Shown piece by piece: positions 36,433 to 43,387 of a stretch of 64,000 bases of DNA; the stretch's first letter is position 1, and each line of letters starts with the position of its first letter. The notes under the pieces are model-generated. The model was not told the origin of the DNA, did not search any database, and saw only the letters and a program-made list of their open reading frames with translations. This stretch comes from Sulfurimonas sp. hsl 1-7 (GTDB lineage: Bacteria > Campylobacterota > Campylobacteria > Campylobacterales > Sulfurimonadaceae). A program made the translations under genes and the position numbers. Location: positions 1 to 64,000 of the forward strand of contig NZ_JAUIRR010000004.1 of assembly GCF_030577135.1 (NCBI RefSeq), written 5' to 3'.

Positions 36433-36822
36433 TTATTTACACTCACTTAGTTTAATATCGGCAGCTTCGTCTTTACCGCCCTCTTTTTTATCGGCACCTA
36501 GTGAGATAAGTTCCACCTTGCCATCGTTGTTAATGTAGATAAATTCTTGTCCCCAAGAATCTTTAGGCATTTTAGCGTCTTTAAAATACTTATCGTCTTT
36601 TGTAAGTAATTTTAATCCCTCTTGTGTCGAAGGGTACACACTGTTTTTAATTTTGTACATATCAAGTGCACCGTTATAGATACTTTTCATCTGTACACAC
36701 ACAAGGTCACGTTTTGCTTCTTCACCCTTACCTGTAAGACTCGGCATAACCATCGCCGCTAATAGTCCAAGGATCACGATAACGATCATAAGTTCTATTA
36801 AAGAGAACGCATTTCTTTTCAT
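36433..36822 (-). CDS. gspG: Type II secretion major pseudopilin GspG
   Basis: A 129-residue major pseudopilin, the piston subunit. The leader MKRNA ends in Ala, then FSLIELMIVIVILGLLAAMV with Glu5. The GspG core follows: ALDMYKIKNSVYPSTQEGLK, KDSWGQEFIYI, and a loop LISLGADKKEGGKDEAADI that corresponds to the calcium-binding loop of GspG. It is the first gene of the operon. AAAGG lies 6 bases before the ATG, and an unusual promoter lies just upstream. Confidence 0.93.
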   Translation of the reverse strand: MKRNAFSLIELMIVIVILGLLAAMVMPSLTGKGEEAKRDLVCVQMKSIYNGALDMYKIKNSVYPSTQEGLKLLTKDDKYFKDAKMPKDSWGQEFIYINNDGKVELISLGADKKEGGKDEAADIKLSECK

Positions 36823-36853
36823 AAAAAACCTTTTTGAAATTGTTTGGAATATT

Positions 36854-36859
36854 ATTATA
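36854..36859 (-). promoter_or_regulatory. -10 box of the type II secretion operon
   Basis: A minus-strand TATAAT lies 32 bases upstream of the gspG ATG, giving a leader of about 25 bases. Instead of a -35 hexamer, tandem 11-bp repeats end 5 bases upstream. Confidence 0.65.
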
Positions 36860-36864
36860 TAAAA

Positions 36865-36897
36865 ATTACATGAAGATTACATGAAAATTACAATCAT
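36865..36897 (-). promoter_or_regulatory. Three tandem 11-bp units next to the secretion-operon -10
   Basis: On the plus strand the units read ATTACATGAAG, ATTACATGAAA and ATTACAATCAT in exact 11-bp register; the first two differ at one base. On the transcribed strand the core is TTCATGTAAT. Helical-turn repeats that replace the -35 are the layout of OmpR/PhoB-type activator sites (TTCAT resembles the pho-box GTCAT core). The bound regulator is unknown. Confidence 0.6.
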
Positions 36898-36916
36898 TTA
36901 TAAGATTTTAGGAAGA

Positions 36917-36943
36917 TTTCGTATGCCGCTAGGGCATACGAAA
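36917..36943 (-). terminator. Hairpin after the giant lipoprotein gene
   Basis: TTTCGTATGCC and GGCATACGAAA form a perfect 11-bp stem with a 5-base loop, 12 bases after the lipoprotein stop and just upstream of the gspG promoter. There is no T tract on the leftward transcript side, so it may terminate poorly, protect the mRNA 3' end, or allow read-through into the secretion genes. Confidence 0.6.
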
Positions 36944-36955
36944 TAAAAGAAGAAT

Positions 36956-39900
36956 TTAGTGAGTAGCGTTAAAACTATTAACTATCTCTTGTGCAGCTGT
37001 ATCATTAAAGTAATACTCTACAAAACCACTATTTGCAGGAGTATAACTACCTCTAGACAAACGATCTGTAGTTGTACCATCTTCAAGTACAATACCAGGA
37101 GCTACTAAAATTGGGTTTTTATTATAAGCTCCAACTAAAGTATCATCAACTGTCATAAGGATCATATCAACTGTAGTTCCATTATTATCTGTATACGTTG
37201 TTGCCGTCCAAGTTCCTGCATTTGGATTAATAATAGTCGGTTCCATACTAAGTCCCATATAGACACTTGTCATATCAACTTCTACAACAGTTCCGCTTCC
37301 GTCACTAAACTGTTCACCCTGAGCAAACTGAAGTTCACGTTTATAGTTTTCACGATTATACACTGCTGTATAGTTGCCAAACATCTCTGATAAAGCAGTT
37401 ACAGGTGTTGCTCCACCATCTACATAAGCATTAACCTGTTCCCAGATATCATACTCTGCATTTAACATAAGTACAGCTACTTTAGAAACAACTGAACCTG
37501 TTGGTAATGTAATACCAAGTTCGCCTAATTCTGTGATCTCACTTGCAATCTCTGTTGCACTCATATTACCATTGATTACAACAGCTTTTGCGACAGGAGT
37601 ACCTTCCATGCTAACTGTCATAGTACTATTCCATTGGCTATCGTGAGTACCATTACTATCAGGATTTACAAATGTACCGTCTGTTTTAAACTCTAAATAA
37701 TCATACTCAAGTGTAGCTGTACCGTTTTCATCAGTATTAACTCCCCAAAAACTATATAGTGGAGTATCTGCAGGGAAGATTTGTGGAGCTGTAGCGTATG
37801 CATCAAATTCAGTAGAAGTTAGATTTTGAGATGCTTCACTCATCCCGTAAAGAGAATCTGTGTTCATTGAAGCTTCTACAAAAACACTGTATGTCACTGT
37901 TGAATTAACATCACCATCACTCATTGTAACTGTTATAGTTGCATTCCCCTCTTGTACTGTTTCAATCGTAAAATTACCATCAGAAGAGAGTGTTGTAGCT
38001 GTACCAAAAACTTGACTTGGATCGTTAATAGCAGAAATACTGTATGTCACAGTAGCACCTTCAGGATCAATAGCACCGATATTTCCAGAGATAGTCTCAC
38101 CTATTAACATTGTAAATGCAGCACTATTTGCAACCGGAGGATTATTTGTTGAAATGTTTACATTTACAGTCGCTGTTGCTACACTAAAACCGTCAGTTAT
38201 AGTATATGTAAAGCTATCACTTCCTGCATAACCTGCATTAGGAATATATTCTACAATATCACCTGTCCAGTTAACTGTACCATTTTGACCTTGTGTCACA
38301 CTATCTATGAATAAAGTTCCTTCACCGCCAAAATCGTTTGCCAGTACATTGTATGTTACAGTTGTATCCGGCTGAGTTGTTATACTATCATCAACTGCTG
38401 TCAGTTGTGTTGGAGTCGGTTCTGTAGTCCCTCCATCAAGAGTACCGCCGTTTGCAATAAATGTTGCAATAGCTGATTTAATATCATTCACTGCTAAATC
38501 ATTAAATTCTGCTTGTTCTGTATCTATTTTAAACTCTGTTGCAGCTGCTTGATAGTGACCTTTACGTACTGCACCGTCTGCTACACCTATTAAGTTATCT
38601 TCCCATTGAAAATAACTCTCTTTTCCAGCATCAGGTGTATATGTCACAATAAGTTGGCTATTAACAGTTTTTGCTTCCCATGTACCAACTTTTGTTTGTG
38701 GATATGGGTTTACTGAATGATCCGTAACTACTAAATTACCGCTCATTCCAGCAGATACACTAGTGAATTCTGTTCCAATAGAATCAACTACAGGACAGTT
38801 ATGGAACATATCACACTGTACTGAAGCTGTATTTCTTTCAAAATCAACACCTGTCCACATACCTGTTACCTCATCATAAGAACCAGCCGGTGAATTTACA
38901 GACTGCATATAATCATAGATAGTACTAAATGTCTGATCTGTTGAATACCAGTTAAATGTTACAGGATCTTGTTCTTGTACTGTTGGAGCATCCCATAATT
39001 CATAAAGATCTGTTGTTGGTTTAAACGCTAAAATATACGCTTTAGCGCCTGTATTAAATGTTACATTATCTTCACCAGGAACTTGAGCATTAATCTCTGC
39101 AATAAATGCAGTACCTTCAGCTGTTGGATTTGCTAAATCGTATTCTGCTGCAATTTGTACAGCCATACCATTTTCAAATGTAATCACACCATTGTTAAGC
39201 GTATAAGATTTAAATGATTCTGTTGTCCAGCCGTTTACACCAAGTACATAGTCACTGTTAGCTTTTGTACTGGCTTCAAAAACACCCGTCGTCGTATTTA
39301 ACTCATAAGCATTTTCTGTAAATGTACCGTTGTTTAAACTATGAGTTCTTAATTCAACAACCGTTTTATCATAATCTACCCATACATCAAAGTTAGAGAA
39401 CTGCATACCGTCTATAAAACTGATTGCTGGAGTTGTACTGCCACTTACAGGTGCTGCTTCTGCTGCTGCTAAGGCAGTTGCCGCTGCCGCTGCATTTTCC
39501 CCTATAACAGTTGCTTTTGCTTCAAAAGTTACTTTTGCAGCATTTGCACTTACGTTTGCATCGATTGCAGCTTGTTCAGTTACATTTGCATCATTTACAA
39601 TCACATTTGCAGCTTGTGCATCTGCTACTGCTTTTAATAGATCTGCATACGCACTTACTGTATTATCTGCAGCAACTTTAGCTTGGTCTGCATACGTTTG
39701 TGCATTAGGGTTTGAATCGGCAATAGTCTGTGCTGCACTCGCTGCCTTAACTGCACCGTCTTTTGCACTAGATAATACAGTTGCATTACCTTCAAGTGCT
39801 ACTGTAATTGCATTTACTTCCGTTTTGTTTGCAGTGATGATAGCCAATATTCTTTCAGCTTCTGCCGCTGCAGCAGCTGCGGCTTGTTCTGCTGCTAAAA

Positions 39901-41677
39901 TCAACTCTACTGAAGATTTTAAGTTAAGGTTTGAAATGTAGTTTGCATGAACCAATGCTACTTTTGTTTCAGCACTCAACTTTAGTTGTGTAGAAGTATT
40001 AACATCTGTTGAATTAGCATCAACCATAGCTTGTACTTGACTTTGTAAAGCTATCATTTCTAATAATGTTGTACTTGCAGCAGTTGCATTTGAATCAGAC
40101 TGAGATAATAATGTAACTGCCGCCGCAGATGTAGTTAAATTGTTATCATTTATAAAAGTACCGATTTTTGATGCTAGAACATTTGTTTGATTTGCATCAT
40201 TTGTCGCTTGAGAAACATAAAATGAAACAATTGTAGAATCTGCATTTACCTGTGCTTTGGCAATTGTTTCTGCTGCTAAAGCTTCTGCTGCTTCTGCTGC
40301 TGCTTGTGCTGCTGCTAAATCAGCTGCTGCCTCTGCTGCTGCTTGAGCTTCTAAAGCTGCTGCTTCACGTGCCGCTGCTGCCGCTGCTTCTGCCTCTGCT
40401 TGAAGTTGAAGAGCAATTGCTTCTTCCTCTTTTGCAGCTTGTGCTTCTAAAATTGCAGCTTCTTCTGCCGCTGCTGCTGCTTGTGCCTCTGCTGCTGCTG
40501 CTTGTGCCTCTGCTTCCGCTTTTGCTGCAGCCTCTGCTTCTGCTTTTGCGGCTAAATATGCCTTATAAGCATCTAAATCTGCTTGAGCCTGTGCTTCAGC
40601 TTCAGCTAATGCAGCTTCAGCAGCTTCTTTTGCAATTTGTGCTGCTTCTAATAGTGCAGCTTGAGCTTCTTTTTCTTGCTGAAGTGTTTCTATCGCTTGG
40701 AGATTAGCTAAACTTTGCGCTTGTGCATTTGTCAATGCTTCTAATGCTAAAGCAGCTACTTCAGTTTGTGTTGAAGTATTTACTTTTGTAATTGCTTCAT
40801 TTAACCTGCTTATTGCATCAACTGTGGATGCCAACGTAACTGATTGTTCTGCACTGCTTGCATCTTCCGCTACGCTTTGTGCAACATTCTCGGCTGACAC
40901 TTTGGCAGCTACACGTGCAGCTACAGCTTCTACTGTATCACCTGTATATACACGTTCAGCAGCTATTTTTGCAATAGATTCTATTTTCGTTGCATCAAGT
41001 GATACACTTGTTGTCGCACCGTCAAACTTTTGAGCAACTGCCGCAAAAACATCATTCATAGTATTTGCAGCGTTTTTATTACCCGCTCCCGCAACTGTAA
41101 CCGATGCAGCGTGTACTAAAACTTGAAGTTTCGTTTGTTGTGCAAGAATTTTTTGTGCATCTGCCGCAGATGCCGGGTCTTCTATTTTTTCTAAAGGATT
41201 AAAATCAGTCAATGTTGCATTAACATTCTCTAAACCCATCGCTTTTTTTACACTTGTTTCAGCCTCAGAAGCTGTCTTACCGCTATCAACAAGTGCTTGT
41301 ACTGCAGAAGTAAGAGGAGAGATTACCGAAGAACCTGCAGGAGCTTTTAGTGTTCCGCTAAATGCGTTACCCGTACCTTTATCTGTACCACCAACGACTA
41401 ATAATGGTCCCTCTTGAGTACTCTCTAAGCTGTACTTACCGTTTTGGTCAGTTGTCGTACTGTCTTCACCTGCATCACAAACATTATTTTTGTTTACATC
41501 GATACAAACTGTAGAACCTGAGAGTATCCCGTCAATTGCTGTTCCCTCACTAACCACACTTGTAGTTGTACCTGAAGGAGTGGTATCACCACCACCTCCG
41601 CCACATCCAGTTATCCCTAGTACAATTGCTGTACTGAAAGACAACATAGATGTTTTTAGAAAAAAGTGTTTCATCAT
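36956..41677 (-). CDS. Giant Ala-rich coiled-coil surface lipoprotein with Ig/cadherin-like domains
   Basis: A 1573-residue lipoprotein. The signal peptide ends in lipobox ITGC (Cys25), followed by a Gly linker. Residues about 40-75 form a carboxypeptidase-regulatory/SdrD-like repeat (STVCIDVNKNNVCDAGE). Residues about 320-480 are Ala/Glu heptad-like coiled coil, and 480-750 are Ala-rich helix. A beta module (about 755-1080) precedes a cadherin-like domain (about 1094-1176; VTYNVLANDFGGEG, DSFTYTITDG) and an Ig-like domain (1176-1269). The C-terminal module (about 1270-1573) resembles 755-1080, both ending GTWxA...RGxY. Gly at +2 fits outer-membrane sorting. AAAGGGG favours the second ATG. 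It lies directly upstream of the type II secretion operon, so it is a candidate cargo or partner. Confidence 0.8.
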   Translation of the reverse strand: MMKHFFLKTSMLSFSTAIVLGITGCGGGGGDTTPSGTTTSVVSEGTAIDGILSGSTVCIDVNKNNVCDAGEDSTTTDQNGKYSLESTQEGPLLVVGGTDKGTGNAFSGTLKAPAGSSVISPLTSAVQALVDSGKTASEAETSVKKAMGLENVNATLTDFNPLEKIEDPASAADAQKILAQQTKLQVLVHAASVTVAGAGNKNAANTMNDVFAAVAQKFDGATTSVSLDATKIESIAKIAAERVYTGDTVEAVAARVAAKVSAENVAQSVAEDASSAEQSVTLASTVDAISRLNEAITKVNTSTQTEVAALALEALTNAQAQSLANLQAIETLQQEKEAQAALLEAAQIAKEAAEAALAEAEAQAQADLDAYKAYLAAKAEAEAAAKAEAEAQAAAAEAQAAAAAEEAAILEAQAAKEEEAIALQLQAEAEAAAAAAREAAALEAQAAAEAAADLAAAQAAAEAAEALAAETIAKAQVNADSTIVSFYVSQATNDANQTNVLASKIGTFINDNNLTTSAAAVTLLSQSDSNATAASTTLLEMIALQSQVQAMVDANSTDVNTSTQLKLSAETKVALVHANYISNLNLKSSVELILAAEQAAAAAAAEAERILAIITANKTEVNAITVALEGNATVLSSAKDGAVKAASAAQTIADSNPNAQTYADQAKVAADNTVSAYADLLKAVADAQAANVIVNDANVTEQAAIDANVSANAAKVTFEAKATVIGENAAAAATALAAAEAAPVSGSTTPAISFIDGMQFSNFDVWVDYDKTVVELRTHSLNNGTFTENAYELNTTTGVFEASTKANSDYVLGVNGWTTESFKSYTLNNGVITFENGMAVQIAAEYDLANPTAEGTAFIAEINAQVPGEDNVTFNTGAKAYILAFKPTTDLYELWDAPTVQEQDPVTFNWYSTDQTFSTIYDYMQSVNSPAGSYDEVTGMWTGVDFERNTASVQCDMFHNCPVVDSIGTEFTSVSAGMSGNLVVTDHSVNPYPQTKVGTWEAKTVNSQLIVTYTPDAGKESYFQWEDNLIGVADGAVRKGHYQAAATEFKIDTEQAEFNDLAVNDIKSAIATFIANGGTLDGGTTEPTPTQLTAVDDSITTQPDTTVTYNVLANDFGGEGTLFIDSVTQGQNGTVNWTGDIVEYIPNAGYAGSDSFTYTITDGFSVATATVNVNISTNNPPVANSAAFTMLIGETISGNIGAIDPEGATVTYSISAINDPSQVFGTATTLSSDGNFTIETVQEGNATITVTMSDGDVNSTVTYSVFVEASMNTDSLYGMSEASQNLTSTEFDAYATAPQIFPADTPLYSFWGVNTDENGTATLEYDYLEFKTDGTFVNPDSNGTHDSQWNSTMTVSMEGTPVAKAVVINGNMSATEIASEITELGELGITLPTGSVVSKVAVLMLNAEYDIWEQVNAYVDGGATPVTALSEMFGNYTAVYNRENYKRELQFAQGEQFSDGSGTVVEVDMTSVYMGLSMEPTIINPNAGTWTATTYTDNNGTTVDMILMTVDDTLVGAYNKNPILVAPGIVLEDGTTTDRLSRGSYTPANSGFVEYYFNDTAAQEIVNSFNATH
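40252..40707 (-). repeat. Low-complexity Ala-codon repeat inside the lipoprotein gene
   Basis: Minus-strand runs of GCA/GCT codons alternate with GAA, encoding blocks such as AEAEAAAAAAREAAALEA. The opposite strand reads as a Leu-rich open frame, which is only a shadow. The stretch is likely prone to slippage, so repeat number may vary between strains. Confidence 0.75.
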
Positions 41678-41848
41678 TTTCCCCTTTCTATTATGAAAAA
41701 TTCTTATTATTATAATGATTTATGCTATATTTTCATCACATATTTGTTATTATTTTAAATCTATACTAATATTTGTTTATTAATGTAACGTTTATAAACT
41801 TCAATTATTAAATAGAATTAATTTTTCTATTTATAAATTTTTTATATA

Positions 41849-41876
41849 TTTAAAGGGGTGATAGACACCCTTTAAA
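41849..41876. repeat. Inverted repeat in the divergent intergenic region
   Basis: TTTAAAGGG-G-TG and CACCCTTTAAA pair over 11 bp with one bulged G and the loop ATAGA. It has no T tract on either side and lies between divergent genes, so a simple terminator role does not fit. It could be an operator or a structured RNA remnant. Confidence 0.5.
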
Positions 41877-41974
41877 CTCCATTCAGCACTCAAATATTAT
41901 ATGATTAAGATACAAAGAACATATAGAATTCGACTATCGATGTAAAATTCACCGCAAATTCCATAAAATTTAGA

Positions 41975-41980
41975 TACAAT
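41975..41980 (+). promoter_or_regulatory. Candidate -10 of the cold-shock gene
   Basis: TACAAT lies 120 bases upstream of the ATG at 42101. The implied leader of about 115 bases matches the long structured 5' leaders of cold-shock mRNAs. No -35 match is clear. Confidence 0.4.
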
Positions 41981-42100
41981 GCATTCTTAAGTGAAAGATG
42001 AGGATACATTTCATCTTTAGTGTGATTTTGCTCTACCCGTGTGAACCAACCTAAAGACTCTCCAATATTTTTACACGAAATTTTTAAACAAGGTTGCTTT

Positions 42101-42319
42101 ATGGCAGAATTAGTAAACGGATCAGTTAAATGGTTCAACGAGGAAAAAGGTTATGGTTTCATTCAACAAGATAACGGTGGAGACGATGTATTTGTACACT
42201 TCCGTCAAGTAAACAATCCAAATGGTGGTAGAGTTTCTCTTCAAGAGGGACAAAAAGTTACTTTCGAAATCGGTCAAGGACAAAAAGGTCCTCAAGCTGA
42301 GAACGTAACAGCAGTATAA
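42101..42319 (+). CDS. Cold-shock-domain protein (CspA family)
   Basis: A 72-residue OB-fold protein that binds single-stranded RNA/DNA and melts mRNA structure. RNP1 reads KGYGFIQ and RNP2 DVFVHF, with the start [13 protein letters not shown] typical of CspA. ATG 42101 is chosen: the longer frame from 42041 adds 20 residues with no family match. An AAGG site lies about 7 bases upstream. It has a long predicted leader. It converges on ackA, with a hairpin between. Confidence 0.93.
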   Translation: MAELVNGSVKWFNEEKGYGFIQQDNGGDDVFVHFRQVNNPNGGRVSLQEGQKVTFEIGQGQKGPQAENVTAV

Positions 42320-42331
42320 TTATTATACGAA

Positions 42332-42350
42332 GTAGGGATTTTTTCCCTAC
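42332..42350. terminator. Hairpin between the cold-shock and ackA genes
   Basis: GTAGGGA, a TTTTT loop and TCCCTAC form a 7-bp stem that overlaps the ackA stop codon. It has no downstream T run on either strand, so its strength is doubtful. It may serve both convergent transcripts. Confidence 0.4.
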
Positions 42351-43387
42351 ACCTTCTTTACAACTTGATAACACTCACGTGCTATCTCCAACTCTTCATC
42401 TGTTTTTATCACAAAACTTTTCAAATTTTTCAATATTTCTTTATCTAAAATCTTTTCTCGTATAACTTGGGAGTTTTCACCTATACCACCGCTAAAAACT
42501 ATAGCGTCCACTTCTCCGTCAAGTAACATAAAATAAGCCCCTATATACTTATGGATTCTGCGAACCATCATCTTTATTGCAAGTTTTGCACGCTCATCAT
42601 TACGATCTAATATTTGGCGTATATCGTTCTCACCGCAAACTCCGATTAGTCCCGATTTTTTATTTAATATAGTATCAACTTCCTCAACACTTAAATTTAG
42701 GGATTTTTGCATATACAATACGATTTCTGCGTCAAGATCACCGCTGCGGCTCCCCATCATTAAGCCCTCTAAAGGAGTAAATCCCATAGAGATATCTAGA
42801 CTTTTTCCGTTTTTAATAGCACAAATACTCTCACCGTTTCCTAAATGGAGTGAGATAAGATTTGTCTCCTCAGGCTCTTTGTTTAAAAGCTTTGCAGCCT
42901 CTTTTAAAAGGTAACTGTGCGAAGTACCGTGAAATCCGTAACGTCTGATATGATTTTTTTCATACATCTCATACGGCAAGGCATACATATAAGCCTCTTT
43001 TTGCAAACTTGAATGAAATGCGGTATCAAACACCGCAACTTGAGGAATATTTGGAGCAAATTTTTGCATCACCTCTATCCCCTCCAAATTTGCAGGGTTA
43101 TGCAGAGGTGCCAAAGGGATAAGTTCTCTAATAGTTTCAACAACCTCATCATTAATTAAAACCGTGCTATGAAACTTCTCACCCCCGTGAACAACCCTGT
43201 GTCCAATCACATCTATCTCACTAAAATCGATCGCTAAAGCCTCTAGTGCTTGATGATGATCTTTTATCTCGGAGTGCTCCTCGCCGATATGTTCAACAAA
43301 TTTTTCCTCTAAAACAGTTCCACTCGGAAGCTCTAAGAGCTTAAACTTTAAAGAGGAACTCCCAGAGTTAACAACTGCTATTTTCAT
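42347..43387 (-). CDS. ackA: Acetate kinase (short form)
   Basis: Interconverts acetyl phosphate + ADP and acetate + ATP. The acetate-kinase motifs are present: NSGSSSLKFKLLE at the start, HRVVHGGEKF, FDTAFHSS, RRYGFHGTSH, HLGNGESI and FSGGIGENS. At 346 residues it is about 50 shorter than the usual enzyme; the loss is spread over the N-terminal variable segment and the C-terminal region before the last helix, with no frame break seen. It overlaps pta by 20 bases, so the two form the acetate/ATP module. Confidence 0.94.
   Translation of the reverse strand: MKIAVVNSGSSSLKFKLLELPSGTVLEEKFVEHIGEEHSEIKDHHQALEALAIDFSEIDVIGHRVVHGGEKFHSTVLINDEVVETIRELIPLAPLHNPANLEGIEVMQKFAPNIPQVAVFDTAFHSSLQKEAYMYALPYEMYEKNHIRRYGFHGTSHSYLLKEAAKLLNKEPEETNLISLHLGNGESICAIKNGKSLDISMGFTPLEGLMMGSRSGDLDAEIVLYMQKSLNLSVEEVDTILNKKSGLIGVCGENDIRQILDRNDERAKLAIKMMVRRIHKYIGAYFMLLDGEVDAIVFSGGIGENSQVIREKILDKEILKNLKSFVIKTDEELEIARECYQVVKKV

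Larger units (their letters stand above)
41678..42100. other. 423-base intergenic region between divergent genes
   Basis: A very AT-rich gap between the lipoprotein (leftward) and the cold-shock gene (rightward). It holds a bulged inverted repeat (41849-41876) and a cold-shock gene promoter candidate (41975-41980) with a long leader. A minus-strand frame spans 41905-42138 but has no ribosome site or recognisable content. I see no convincing gene or RNA. Confidence 0.6.

Noticed and set aside
40252-40707. Plus-strand Leu-rich open frame of 151 codons
   Set aside because: It is the antisense reading of the Ala-codon repeat of the lipoprotein gene; no ribosome site or promoter, and composition is a by-product of the GCN-rich strand.
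41905-42138. Minus-strand 77-codon frame in the intergenic region
   Set aside because: It overlaps the cold-shock gene start, lacks a ribosome site and has no recognisable content.
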